From NCBI RefSeq assembly GCF_029395675.1, contig NZ_CP115184.1, positions 1,488,001 through 1,552,000 on the forward strand: a stretch of 64,000 bases of DNA, in the 5' to 3' direction. Positions 51,056 through 59,697 of this stretch are shown here, piece by piece. The translations under genes were made by a program, and so were the position numbers. The stretch is from Janibacter cremeus (GTDB lineage: Bacteria > Actinomycetota > Actinomycetes > Actinomycetales > Dermatophilaceae). Numbering within the stretch: the stretch's first letter is position 1; each line of letters starts with the position of its first letter. Below the pieces are notes generated by a model. It had not been told where the DNA came from. It saw nothing but the letters and a program-made list of their open reading frames with translations, and searched no databases.

Positions 51056-51661
51056 CTAGTCGACGACGACGGCGAAGGGAGCGAGCAGCCCGAGCGCGCC
51101 GACACGGTCGACCGCGAGACCCCGGACATTCGTCGCCCGCGGATCGATGACGTAGTCGCGGGCACCGCGCAGGTCGGCACCCGTGAGGTCCGCGCGCACG
51201 AACCGCGCGCCGGCCAGGGAGCAGTCGTCCATCACGACGTCCGCGAGGATCGCACCGTCGAAGTCCGCGTCGGAGAGCACGCACCGCTCGAACCGTGCGC
51301 CGGTGAGGTCGAGCTCGCTGAAGCTGCCCATCGACAGCTGGCAGTCGGTCCAGGTGGTGGGCTCCGGCAGGATCATGGGTGCGCGCATCGTCGACCAGGA
51401 GGTGGCCAGGGCCTTGCACCCGGTGAAGGTGCACCCGTCGAGGACGGCATCGGGCAGGCGCACGCGCGACAGGTCGACCCGCTCGACCGTGCACCGCTCG
51501 AGACGGACCCCGGCCAGCTGCGCACCGGCCCAGCTCGCGTCCCGGAGGGGGCAGCCGACGAGCTCGACCCCGGCGAGTCGCTCGCCCTCGTCGAGGTCAC
51601 CGGTGAGCACCTCGTCGACGATGCTCGTGCGGCCGCCGACCTGGTCGAGCAGGGAGGACAC
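51056..51661 (-). CDS. Pentapeptide-repeat protein
   Basis: This 201-residue protein contains many A(D/N)LXX repeats, seen clearly in ARFERCVLSDADFDGAILAD and ADLTGADLRGA, with an interruption near residues 85-105 (PMILPEPTTW). The fold should be a right-handed quadrilateral beta helix. Relatives such as MfpA and Qnr mimic DNA and protect gyrase from quinolones, but most pentapeptide proteins have no assigned role. It starts with GTG 17 bases downstream of ettA on the same strand and may be co-transcribed with it. Confidence 0.82.
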   Translation of the reverse strand: MSSLLDQVGGRTSIVDEVLTGDLDEGERLAGVELVGCPLRDASWAGAQLAGVRLERCTVERVDLSRVRLPDAVLDGCTFTGCKALATSWSTMRAPMILPEPTTWTDCQLSMGSFSELDLTGARFERCVLSDADFDGAILADVVMDDCSLAGARFVRADLTGADLRGARDYVIDPRATNVRGLAVDRVGALGLLAPFAVVVD

Positions 51662-51678
51662 GGGTCCGCCGGAGCGGC

Positions 51679-53361
51679 TCAGTCGCGGGTGAGGCGGCGG
51701 TAGGTGACGCGGTGCGGACGCGCGGCGTCCTCACCGAGACGCTCGATCTTGTTCGCCTCGTAGCCCTCGAAGTTGCCCTCGAACCAGTACCACTTGGCCG
51801 GGTCCGCCTCGGTGCCCTCGTAGGCGAGGATGTGCGTCGCGACGCGGTCGAGGAACCACCGGTCGTGCGAGATGACCACGGCGCAGCCCGGGAACTCCAG
51901 CAGGGCGTTCTCCAGCGAACCGAGGGTCTCGACGTCCAGGTCGTTCGTCGGCTCGTCGAGCAGCAGCACGTTGCCGCCCTGCTTGAGGGTCAGCGCGAGG
52001 TTGAGGCGGTTGCGCTCACCACCGGAGAGCACACCGGCCTTCTTCTGCTGGTCCGGCCCCTTGAAGCCGAACTGGCTGACATAGGCGCGCGAGGGGATCT
52101 CGACGTTGCCGACCTGGATGAAGTCGAGCCCTTCGGAGACGACCTCCCAGACGTTCTTCTCGGGGTCGATCCCGCCGCGGCTCTGGTCGACGTAGGACAG
52201 CTTGACCGTGTCCCCGATGTCGACGGTGCCCGCGTCCGGCTCCTCGATGCCGACGATGGTCTTGAAGAGCGTGGTCTTGCCGACGCCGTTGGGACCGATG
52301 ATGCCGACGATGCCGTTGCGCGGCAGGCTGAAGGAGAGGTCCTCGATGAGCACCCGCTCGTCGAAGCCCTTCTTCAGGCCCTCGACCTCGATGACCTTGC
52401 TGCCCAGGCGCGGGCCCGGCGGGATCTGGATCTCCTCGAAGTCGAGCTTCTTGGTGCGCTCGGCCTCGGCCGCCATCTCCTCGTAGCGCGCCAGTCGGGA
52501 CTTGGACTTCGTCTGGCGGGCCTTGGCGTTGGAACGGACCCACTCGAGCTCGGACTTCAGCCGCTTGGCGAGCTTCGCGTCCTTCTTGCCCTGGACCTGC
52601 AGGCGTTCCTGCTTCTTCTCCAGGTAGGTGGAGTAGTTGCCCTCGTAGGGGTAGAGCCGGCCGCGGTCGACCTCGGCGATCCACTGCGCGACGTTGTCCA
52701 TGAAGTACCGGTCGTGCGTGACGGCGACGACGGCACCGGGGTAGCCGGCGAGGTGCTGCTCGAGCCACAGCACCGACTCGGCGTCCAGGTGGTTGGTGGG
52801 CTCGTCGAGGAGCAGCAGGTCGGGCTTCTGCAGCAGGAGCTTGCACAGCGCGACGCGACGGCGCTCACCACCGGAGAGGTGGGTGACCGACTCCTCCGGC
52901 GGCGGGCAGCGCAGCGCGTCCATGGCCTGCTCGAGCTGGGAGTCGAGGTCCCACGCGTCGGCGTGGTCGATCTCCTCCTGGAGCTTGCCCATCTCCTCCA
53001 TGAGCGCGTCGAAGTCCGCGTCCGGGTCGGCCATCTCCTCGGAGATCTCGTTGTAGCGGTCGAGCTTGGCCTTGATCTCGCCGGCGCCCTCCTCGACGTT
53101 GCCGAGGACGGTCTTCTCCTCGTTCAGCGGCGGCTCCTGCAGCAGGATGCCCACGCTCGCGCCCGGCTTGAGGCTCGCCTCGCCGTTGCTCGGCTGGTCG
53201 AGCCCGGCCATGATCTTCAGGATGGTCGACTTGCCGGCCCCGTTGGGCCCGACCATCCCGATCTTGGCTCCGGGGAAGAAGGACATCGAGACGTCATCGA
53301 GGATGACCTTCTCGTTGTGCGCCTTGCGCGCGCGAACCATGGTGTAGATGTAGTCGGCCAT
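51679..53361 (-). CDS. ettA: Energy-dependent translational throttle protein EttA (ABC-F)
   Basis: This 560-residue ABC-F ATPase binds the ribosomal E site and gates elongation according to the ATP/ADP state. Two ABC domains are present, with Walker A GPNGAGKST and GPNGVGKTT, and signatures LSGGERRR and LSGGERNR. The first domain contains the EttA arm insertion. The MADYIYTMVRARKAH start and length match EttA and not the antibiotic-resistance ABC-F groups. It lies downstream of the SSB paralogue, as Rv2477c lies next to Rv2478c. Confidence 0.95.
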   Translation of the reverse strand: MADYIYTMVRARKAHNEKVILDDVSMSFFPGAKIGMVGPNGAGKSTILKIMAGLDQPSNGEASLKPGASVGILLQEPPLNEEKTVLGNVEEGAGEIKAKLDRYNEISEEMADPDADFDALMEEMGKLQEEIDHADAWDLDSQLEQAMDALRCPPPEESVTHLSGGERRRVALCKLLLQKPDLLLLDEPTNHLDAESVLWLEQHLAGYPGAVVAVTHDRYFMDNVAQWIAEVDRGRLYPYEGNYSTYLEKKQERLQVQGKKDAKLAKRLKSELEWVRSNAKARQTKSKSRLARYEEMAAEAERTKKLDFEEIQIPPGPRLGSKVIEVEGLKKGFDERVLIEDLSFSLPRNGIVGIIGPNGVGKTTLFKTIVGIEEPDAGTVDIGDTVKLSYVDQSRGGIDPEKNVWEVVSEGLDFIQVGNVEIPSRAYVSQFGFKGPDQQKKAGVLSGGERNRLNLALTLKQGGNVLLLDEPTNDLDVETLGSLENALLEFPGCAVVISHDRWFLDRVATHILAYEGTEADPAKWYWFEGNFEGYEANKIERLGEDAARPHRVTYRRLTRD

Positions 53362-53411
53362 GGGGGCAGGCTATCCACTCCCGCCCCCATGCCCGAATCG
53401 TCCACCAGGGC

Positions 53412-53969
53412 TCATGCGGACACCGGCTCGACCTCCTCGGGCTCGTGCGCGGCGACCGGCTCCTCGGGGGCCGGCGGTCCCCCCTTCGCCCCGGTCGCCG
53501 CGGGGGGCGCCCCCCAGGACTGCCCGTCCTGCCCCACTTCCTGCTCGAGCCGCTCCTTCAGCCGGTCGTACCCGCCCTCGCCGGCGGCCTGCGCGGCGGA
53601 GTCGCCGGCCCGTCCGGACTTCAGGTACTCCGTCGTCCCGAAGGTCAGGTCGTGGCCGACGCTGTAGGCGTCGATGTCGGCCGAGGACCCCCACGACTCG
53701 TCGGCCCGCTGGAAGTCGTTGATCGTCAGGCGGCCACGGACGACGACCGGATCGCCCTTGTGCAACGACGTGTGCGAGTTCATCCCCAGCGAGCGGTAGG
53801 TCGCGACGTTGTAGTAGCTCGTCGGGCCGTCGACGAAGACGCCCTCCCGGTTGCGCCGGCGCGCGTTGGTGGCCAGCCGGAAGATGGTGAACTGCACCCC
53901 CGCTCGGGTGGTGCGGTGCTCGGGGTCGGCGACGAGGCGCCCGGCGACGGTCAGCTCGGTCTCGTTCAT
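53412..53969 (-). CDS. Single-stranded DNA-binding protein paralogue
   Basis: This 185-residue protein has an N-terminal OB fold (about residues 1-110) with TVAGRLVADPEHR and the aromatic SYYNVATYRSLG and GDPVVVRGRL strands. The C-terminal tail is Pro/Ala/Glu-rich and ends in VEPVSA, lacking the DDDIPF-type tip with which replicative SSB recruits partner proteins. It is therefore likely the second, SsbB-like actinobacterial SSB. The ATG at 53969 has GAGAGG upstream. The corresponding mycobacterial gene pair is Rv2478c-Rv2477c. Confidence 0.85.
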   Translation of the reverse strand: MNETELTVAGRLVADPEHRTTRAGVQFTIFRLATNARRRNREGVFVDGPTSYYNVATYRSLGMNSHTSLHKGDPVVVRGRLTINDFQRADESWGSSADIDAYSVGHDLTFGTTEYLKSGRAGDSAAQAAGEGGYDRLKERLEQEVGQDGQSWGAPPAATGAKGGPPAPEEPVAAHEPEEVEPVSA

Positions 53970-54101
53970 CAGGTGGTCCTCTCTCCCGCCCACCTCGGCT
54001 GGTGGGCTCGTGGGAACCACCCTCGCCAGTCCCCGGTCGAGGGACCACGGATCGCCACGGGATGTGGACCGCGCCCGAGGGACGGTCGACCTTGTGGACG
54101 G

Positions 54102-55760
54102 TCAGCGCAGGACGTGGCGCAGGTCCGCGCGGGTGTCGGCGTGCTCGGAGAGGACCTGGTGCACCGGCTCGACGACGCGCTCGTCCGCGACCCGACCGAT
54201 GGATGCGCGCAGTCGACCCCGGACCACCGCCGCACGCCGGCGGGACCCGATGCGGGCCAGCCACCGGGCCAGGGCCGCGAGCAGGAGACCGGCCAGCAGC
54301 CCTCCGACGAGCAGCAGGAAGGGCGTGGCGAAGGGTCCCACGTCGAAGGTCGGGATCTCGGGCAGCTGCAGCCAGGCAGCGGCCCCGATGACGAAGAGCC
54401 AGACCAGTCCGACCACCGCGGCAAGGGCGAAGACGACCTGCAGCGTCCCGAAGACCGGCCACCACAGCGGCTTGCCCGCCCGCAACGACGTCGCGAGCAC
54501 GGCCTGGTCGAGGTCGTCCGCGAGGTCGTGGTCGGCCGGTCGTGCGGCGTCGGCGACGGCATCCGCCCAGCGGGTCGGCAGGCCCTCCCCCGCGGTGGTC
54601 CCGATGCGTCGGGCGGCGAGGTCGACGGCGGCACGCGCGGCCGGTGCGGGCGGTGGGATCGAGGAGCGGCCGAGCACGGCCCTCATGTCCTGCTCGGTGA
54701 TGTCGGGGGCGGCCGTGTCGTTCTTGTCGAGCCGCAGGCGCTTCAACGGTGCCGGCCGGAAGGCGCGGACCCACCGGGTGAACGGCCACCCGGTCCGCGC
54801 CCACGACTCCAGGCGGTAGTCCCGCGCGACGGCGTCGACGACGATGGGGACGCCCGCGCTGCGGCACAGGGCGTCGACGAGCTCCTCGCGGGCGCGGTCG
54901 GAGACCCCCGCGTCGGTGTCCGCGACGGAGTCGCCCAGACCCTCGGCAGCGGTGCGCAGGTCCGCGGCCAGCCGGTGTCGCACGGCGTCCGCGTGCTCCA
55001 CGGCGCGCTCGAGGTGGGTTCGCAGCTCGTCGATCCCGGCTCCGGTGACGGTCGAGGTGGCGATGACCTCATGACGATCTAGGCCGTCGCGCTCGAGCAG
55101 CCGGGTCAGGTCGGCGGTGACCTGCTCCTGCCCGCCCCGAGGCAGACGATCGACCTGGTTGAGGACGACGAGCGTGACCGCGCCGTACTCGTGCAGGACC
55201 CGCACGTACTCGTCGTGGAGGACCGAGTCGGCGTACTTCTGCGGGTCGGTGACCCAGACGAAGACGTCGACGAGCTCGAGCACCCGGCGCGCCTCCTCGC
55301 GGTTGGCCTCCTCCCGCGAGTCGAAGTCGGGCAGGTCGACGAGCACGAGACCGTCCAGGTCCGCGTCGCCGGACGTGGGGACCTGGTGTCGGGCGCCCAC
55401 GGACAGCCAGTCGAGCAGCTCGCCGGCCGGCTCGTCACCCCACACCGCGGCCGTCGGCGTGGAGGTCGTGGGTCGGCGCAGGCCGACCGTGGCGACGTCC
55501 GCACCTGCCAGCGCGTTGAAGAGCGAGGACTTGCCGGACCCGGTCGCCCCGGCCAGTGCCACGACGGTGCGCCCGCCGACGAGGGCGCTGCGCTCCGAGA
55601 CCTTGCCGAGGACCTCGCGTGCCCGTGCGGCGGGGCCGGGCTCGAGACGCGCCCCACCGCTCGCGAGGGCCCGTGCCAGCGCCTCGGCGCGGGAGGTGAT
55701 CTCCTCCGCGGCGAGCGCGGCGGAGCCGTCCTTGCGGCGAAGGGAGGGCAGCGGGCTCAC
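54102..55760 (-). CDS. YfjP/dynamin-like GTPase with membrane anchor
   Basis: This 552-residue GTPase has G1 GATGSGKSS (near residue 71), G3 DLPDFDS and G4 NQVD. Two hydrophobic helices near residues 425-500 should anchor it in the membrane, followed by a basic C-terminal segment. The GTG start overlaps the stop of the next dynamin-like gene. Paired dynamin-like GTPases are known in Streptomyces (DynA/DynB, septation), so a role in membrane remodelling is plausible but not shown. Confidence 0.8.
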   Translation of the reverse strand: MSPLPSLRRKDGSAALAAEEITSRAEALARALASGGARLEPGPAARAREVLGKVSERSALVGGRTVVALAGATGSGKSSLFNALAGADVATVGLRRPTTSTPTAAVWGDEPAGELLDWLSVGARHQVPTSGDADLDGLVLVDLPDFDSREEANREEARRVLELVDVFVWVTDPQKYADSVLHDEYVRVLHEYGAVTLVVLNQVDRLPRGGQEQVTADLTRLLERDGLDRHEVIATSTVTGAGIDELRTHLERAVEHADAVRHRLAADLRTAAEGLGDSVADTDAGVSDRAREELVDALCRSAGVPIVVDAVARDYRLESWARTGWPFTRWVRAFRPAPLKRLRLDKNDTAAPDITEQDMRAVLGRSSIPPPAPAARAAVDLAARRIGTTAGEGLPTRWADAVADAARPADHDLADDLDQAVLATSLRAGKPLWWPVFGTLQVVFALAAVVGLVWLFVIGAAAWLQLPEIPTFDVGPFATPFLLLVGGLLAGLLLAALARWLARIGSRRRAAVVRGRLRASIGRVADERVVEPVHQVLSEHADTRADLRHVLR

Positions 55761-57481
55761 CGCAGACCCTCCTCGACGGCGGCGACGGCCTTCTGCAGGC
55801 GCCGGATCCGGGCCTCGCTGACGGTCAGCTCGCCGGTCACCGCCGTGTAGCGCTCCCGCTCGGCGGTGAAGAGGGCGTCCACGCGCTCCAGCAGGAGCTG
55901 CCGCGCCTTCTTGGCCATCTCGCGCACGGCCTGGTCGCCGAAGACCGCCTCCAGCACCTTCTGCGCCAGGGCGGTGGTCCCACCGGCGATGGCGACCTCG
56001 GGGGCGACGAGCACCCCACCGGTGTGGGCGAAGGAGACGAGCATGAGGAACAGGCCGATGCCATTGACCCCGTAGGCGGCCACGCGCGCATTGGTGCGAC
56101 GGTTGGCGCCCTCGGCCCGGACGATGTCGAGCACGTCGCCCTGCCAGTCACGCACGAGCCGCTCGACCTCCTCCTCGATCCCTCGCGAGGACCGGGCGAG
56201 CTCGGGGTGCTCGTCGAGGACGACCGGTCCCGCCTCGGTGCCCCGCCAGGTGCGGGCGATCGTCGCCGCGGCCGTGTCGGCCTCGGCCAGCAGGAGCGCC
56301 GAGACGCCCGTCTGCAGGGCCTCGTCCAGCTCGGCGGTCGGCTCGGGGCCGCGCACCGAGGCGGTGATGCGGTCGCGGACCCGGGCGACCCCCTTCTCGA
56401 CCTTGCGGAAGAACTCACCCGTCCCGACGAACTCCTGCCACCGGGCCAGGACCTCGCCCCGCAGGAGCTGTCCGTCCTTCATCCCCTCGGTGACGCCCTC
56501 CTCGGCACGGTCGTAGGCGTCATAGACGACCTTGACCAGACCGGCGACCTCGTCGCGCTGGGCACGCGTGGCACCGACGAGCGACTCGAGGCGGCCGTCG
56601 AGCGAGCGCAGGGCGCCCTCGAGCGTCTGGCGGACGATGATGCTGCGGGCCTTCTGGTCCCCGGCGAGCGCCGTGAGCCAGCCACGGATGCGGGCGATGT
56701 CCTCCTCGGGGACGAAGCCCCGGTCGTCCAGGTCGGCCTCGGGCACGGTGAAGACGGGCGCGGTGCCCATCCCCTGCCCACGCAGCATCTCGACGAGGTG
56801 GGAGCGCACCTCGGCCGCGCCCGGCCGGTCGACCCGGTCGAGGACGATCGCCACGGCGGTCCCCCTGTCGGAGGCCTGACGCAGCAGCCGCCACGGGATG
56901 GCGTCGGCGTAGCGCGCCGCCGTCGTGACGAAGAGCCACAGGTCGGCGGCGGCCAGGAGCTGGACGGCCAGCTCACGGTTGGCGGAGACGACCGAGTCGA
57001 TGTCCGGGGCATCGAGGATCGCCATCCCCGGGGGGAGGTCGCCGGAGGGTTCCAGGCGCACCGTCCCCGGTTGGGGCTCGGCGTCGCCCCCGGTGACCCG
57101 GGCGAGCGAAGGGAGGACCCGCCCGTCGCGGAACCACGGCGCGTCGTCGGGGTGGTGGATGAGGACCGGACTGGTCGTCGTCGGCCGGAGCACGCCGGAG
57201 CGCGAGACCTCATGGCGGAGGATGGAGTTGATCAGCGTCGACTTGCCCGCACCGGTCGACCCCCCGACCACGGCCAGCAGGGGCGCATCCATCGAGGACA
57301 GCCGGGGGATGACGTGGTCGTCGAGCTGGTCGAGGAGCGCGGCACGCTCCCGGGCTGCCTCGCGGGTGGACTCGAGGTCCAGGGGGAGATCGTTGCGCTC
57401 GATCTCGTCGCGGAGGGCGGAGACCCGAGCGAGCATGTCGTCGAGGCCGACCTGCCCTGCGCTCTTCCCAACCATGGCCAC
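55757..57481 (-). CDS. Dynamin-family GTPase
   Basis: This 574-residue GTPase has the P-loop GGSTGAGKST (near residue 73), a G3-like LDAPDID and a G4-like VLDRVD. The remainder is mostly helical with a hydrophobic helix pair near residues 470-510. It starts with GTG (57481) or ATG (57475). The downstream GTPase overlaps it by four bases, so both subunits are probably made in equal amounts. Its cellular role is unknown; membrane scission or septum stabilisation are candidate roles. Confidence 0.8.
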   Translation of the reverse strand: MAMVGKSAGQVGLDDMLARVSALRDEIERNDLPLDLESTREAARERAALLDQLDDHVIPRLSSMDAPLLAVVGGSTGAGKSTLINSILRHEVSRSGVLRPTTTSPVLIHHPDDAPWFRDGRVLPSLARVTGGDAEPQPGTVRLEPSGDLPPGMAILDAPDIDSVVSANRELAVQLLAAADLWLFVTTAARYADAIPWRLLRQASDRGTAVAIVLDRVDRPGAAEVRSHLVEMLRGQGMGTAPVFTVPEADLDDRGFVPEEDIARIRGWLTALAGDQKARSIIVRQTLEGALRSLDGRLESLVGATRAQRDEVAGLVKVVYDAYDRAEEGVTEGMKDGQLLRGEVLARWQEFVGTGEFFRKVEKGVARVRDRITASVRGPEPTAELDEALQTGVSALLLAEADTAAATIARTWRGTEAGPVVLDEHPELARSSRGIEEEVERLVRDWQGDVLDIVRAEGANRRTNARVAAYGVNGIGLFLMLVSFAHTGGVLVAPEVAIAGGTTALAQKVLEAVFGDQAVREMAKKARQLLLERVDALFTAERERYTAVTGELTVSEARIRRLQKAVAAVEEGLR

Positions 57482-57553
57482 ACCCTATCCAGCGAGACGG
57501 CCATCACGAGCCACCCAGCGTGGGTCGTGGCCGGGCGTCGAGGGTCCGCACCG

Positions 57554-57630
57554 TGGTGCCCCCGGCGAGACTCGAACTCGCGACCTCGGGATTAGAAAGC
57601 CCTTGCTCTGTCCAGCTGAGCTACGGAGGC
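57554..57630 (-). tRNA. tRNA-Arg (anticodon TCT), CCA encoded
   Basis: The minus strand folds with acceptor stem GCCTCCG and CGGGGGC, D arm GCTC/GAGC and T arm GCGAG-TTCGAGT-CTCGC. The anticodon loop is TTTCTAA. The anticodon stem AGGGC/TCCCG has three G-C pairs flanked by an A-G and a C-U mismatch, which is unusual. CCA is encoded at 57554-57556. Confidence 0.88.
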
Positions 57631-57705
57631 ATTCCCCGGCCGCGGGTCTCCACGACGAGGGTGGTTCCAGTGTAGTGAGCCGCGCGACCTGTCATGATCG
57701 GAGCC

Positions 57706-58383
57706 ATGTCCGCGAGAGTCACCGTGCGTGAGGCGGAGGTCGACGACGGCCTCCCCGACCTCGGGCTGCTCGACGAGGGCGAGCGCGCCCGGGCCGAGCG
57801 CAAGCGTGACCCGGCCCCCTTCGTCACCGGGCACGCCCTCGTGCGCCGCACGCTGGGCGAGCTCCTCGACAGGGACCCGGCCGGCCTGACGTTCGAGCGC
57901 CGGTGCACCACCTGCCGCAGCGAGCTGCACGGCAAGCCCAGCCTCGTCGACGCGCCGGGGTGGCACTTCTCGCTCTCCTACACCTCTGCGCTGGCCGTCG
58001 TGGTCGTCGCGGAGGGGATCGACGTCGGCGTCGACACCGAGGACCTCACGGACGCCGACTTCGAGGGCTTCGCGGACGTCACCCTGGCGCGCGAGGAGCT
58101 CGCGGCCTTCGAGGGGCTGCAGGGGCGCGACCTCCTCGTCGCCCGGGCCCGGGTCTGGGCCCGCAAGGAGGCCATCCTCAAGGCGACCGGCCACGGCCTG
58201 GTCGTCGACCCGTCGGAGATCCTCGTGACCGGGCCACTCGAGGCACCGGGCCTCGTCGCCTGGCGTGCCGAGGAGCCCGCACCGCCGGCCGTCTCCCTCG
58301 TCGACCTCGACCTCACGACCGCCAACCACCGGGCGGCCGTCGCCGGCCTCACCGACCAGCCGCTCGAGGTCGTCGGCGGCTGA
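57706..58383 (+). CDS. 4'-phosphopantetheinyl transferase superfamily protein
   Basis: This 225-residue protein (229 from an upstream ATG at 57694) transfers phosphopantetheine from CoA to carrier-protein serines. The two signature motifs are GVDTED (metal binding) and WARKEAILKATG. The arrangement is of the Sfp/EntD type used for fatty-acid or secondary-metabolite carriers. A short cysteine pair (RRCTTC near residue 65) is present. No synthase gene is adjacent, so the target is unknown. It converges on prsW with no gap. Confidence 0.85.
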   Translation: MSARVTVREAEVDDGLPDLGLLDEGERARAERKRDPAPFVTGHALVRRTLGELLDRDPAGLTFERRCTTCRSELHGKPSLVDAPGWHFSLSYTSALAVVVVAEGIDVGVDTEDLTDADFEGFADVTLAREELAAFEGLQGRDLLVARARVWARKEAILKATGHGLVVDPSEILVTGPLEAPGLVAWRAEEPAPPAVSLVDLDLTTANHRAAVAGLTDQPLEVVGG

Positions 58384-59607
58384 CTACCCGAGGCCGGCGA
58401 ACTCGCGTCGCCGGGCGGTCATCGAGTCGAGCAGCACCCGCTCCCGCAGCAGCGTCTGCGCGTCCACCGGGTGCCGGTGCATGCGTCGGCGCAGCAGGGC
58501 CAGCTCCGAGGCGCAGTCCTGGAAGCTGCGCATGGACGCCGTGCCGACGTTCCCGCGGTGGTGCTTCACCCACGAGCGGGCCTGCCGACGGGCCTTCATC
58601 GACGAGAGCATCCCCACCTCCTCGCTCGTGAGCCACCCGGTCGCGGCGTACGGCGTGAGGAACTCCCCGATGATCCGGCCCTCACGGCGTCGCGTCCACA
58701 CGACGAAGGTCAGGAAGGCGACGAAGGCGACGAACCCGCCCGCGAGGCCCAGGAGGAGACCGGCGCCGTCGCCGGAGGAGGCGGAGAGGTTCCACAGTCC
58801 GTGCAGCAGCACGGCGGCACACCAGCCGATGACCGGCGCGACGACCTTGGTGGACCGGGAGTGCGAGACGGCGGCCAGGCCGACACCGATGCCGATCATC
58901 GTCGTGAACATCGGGTGCAGGAACGGGCTGATGATCCCGCGCATGACGAAGGTCGTGGCGAACCCACCGAGGCCGTGCTCGATCGCCGCCCCGGCGAAGT
59001 ACTGGATGTTCTCGGTGAAGGCGAAGCCCGCGGCGACGACCCCGGCATAGACGATGCCATCCGTCAGGCCGTTGAACTCGTGGCGCATGAACCACCACAT
59101 GACGAGCAGGAAGAGGCCCTTGAAGGTCTCCTCCGTGAAGGGCGCGACGAGCACGGCGGTGAGCATGCTGGCCGACCGCTCGTCGGTGACGCCCATGAGG
59201 ACGGCTCCGCCGAGGGAGTTGACGACGATCGCCAATGCCGTCGACCCGAGCGCTCCGTAGAGGAAGGCGGTCACGAGGTAACGCCACGGCTCGGCCTCGA
59301 ATCGGTCGAGCCACAGGAAGAGCGGGAGCACGAGGGTCAGCGGCAGCAGTGCGGCGAGGAGGCCCACGAGCGTCCACACGACGCCGAAGCTGTAGCCGTA
59401 GAGGAGGGCGAAGAGCGAGGCGAGCACCAGGGATGCCGCGACGATGAGTCCGCCGAGGAGCCATCTGCGCAGCCTCGGTCGCGGAGTGGGGTTCATCTGC
59501 GCCTGGGCCGTGACGTACTGGGGGGTGTACTGCTGGTACTGCAGCCACGCCTGCTGCTCGGCGGGCGGCGGGGCGGCGTGCCCGGGCTGGGGCGGCGATG
59601 AACTCAT
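58384..59607 (-). CDS. PrsW-family intramembrane metalloprotease with C-terminal extension
   Basis: This 407-residue membrane protein has a Pro/Gln-rich N-terminal 40 residues and about eight hydrophobic segments. The catalytic motifs are FTEETFKG (Glu159/Glu160 with Lys163), the HPMFT segment and LLHGLWN. After the last helix (about residue 310) there is a 100-residue basic cytoplasmic domain. PrsW in Bacillus cleaves anti-sigma factors, but the substrate here is unknown. It is divergent from orn. Confidence 0.85.
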   Translation of the reverse strand: MSSSPPQPGHAAPPPAEQQAWLQYQQYTPQYVTAQAQMNPTPRPRLRRWLLGGLIVAASLVLASLFALLYGYSFGVVWTLVGLLAALLPLTLVLPLFLWLDRFEAEPWRYLVTAFLYGALGSTALAIVVNSLGGAVLMGVTDERSASMLTAVLVAPFTEETFKGLFLLVMWWFMRHEFNGLTDGIVYAGVVAAGFAFTENIQYFAGAAIEHGLGGFATTFVMRGIISPFLHPMFTTMIGIGVGLAAVSHSRSTKVVAPVIGWCAAVLLHGLWNLSASSGDGAGLLLGLAGGFVAFVAFLTFVVWTRRREGRIIGEFLTPYAATGWLTSEEVGMLSSMKARRQARSWVKHHRGNVGTASMRSFQDCASELALLRRRMHRHPVDAQTLLRERVLLDSMTARRREFAGLG

Positions 59608-59697
59608 GCCCCCACGCTAATCGAGCGCGGGAGCCGGTATGAGCAGAAGTTCTCGGTCGTCGTGGCCGCCCACGCGGGGGTCGATAGGGTGATCGCC

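Noticed and set aside
51679..53361. Antibiotic-resistance ABC-F (ribosomal protection) instead of EttA
   Set aside because: N-terminus, length and arm region match EttA, and the neighbour is the SSB paralogue as in mycobacteria.
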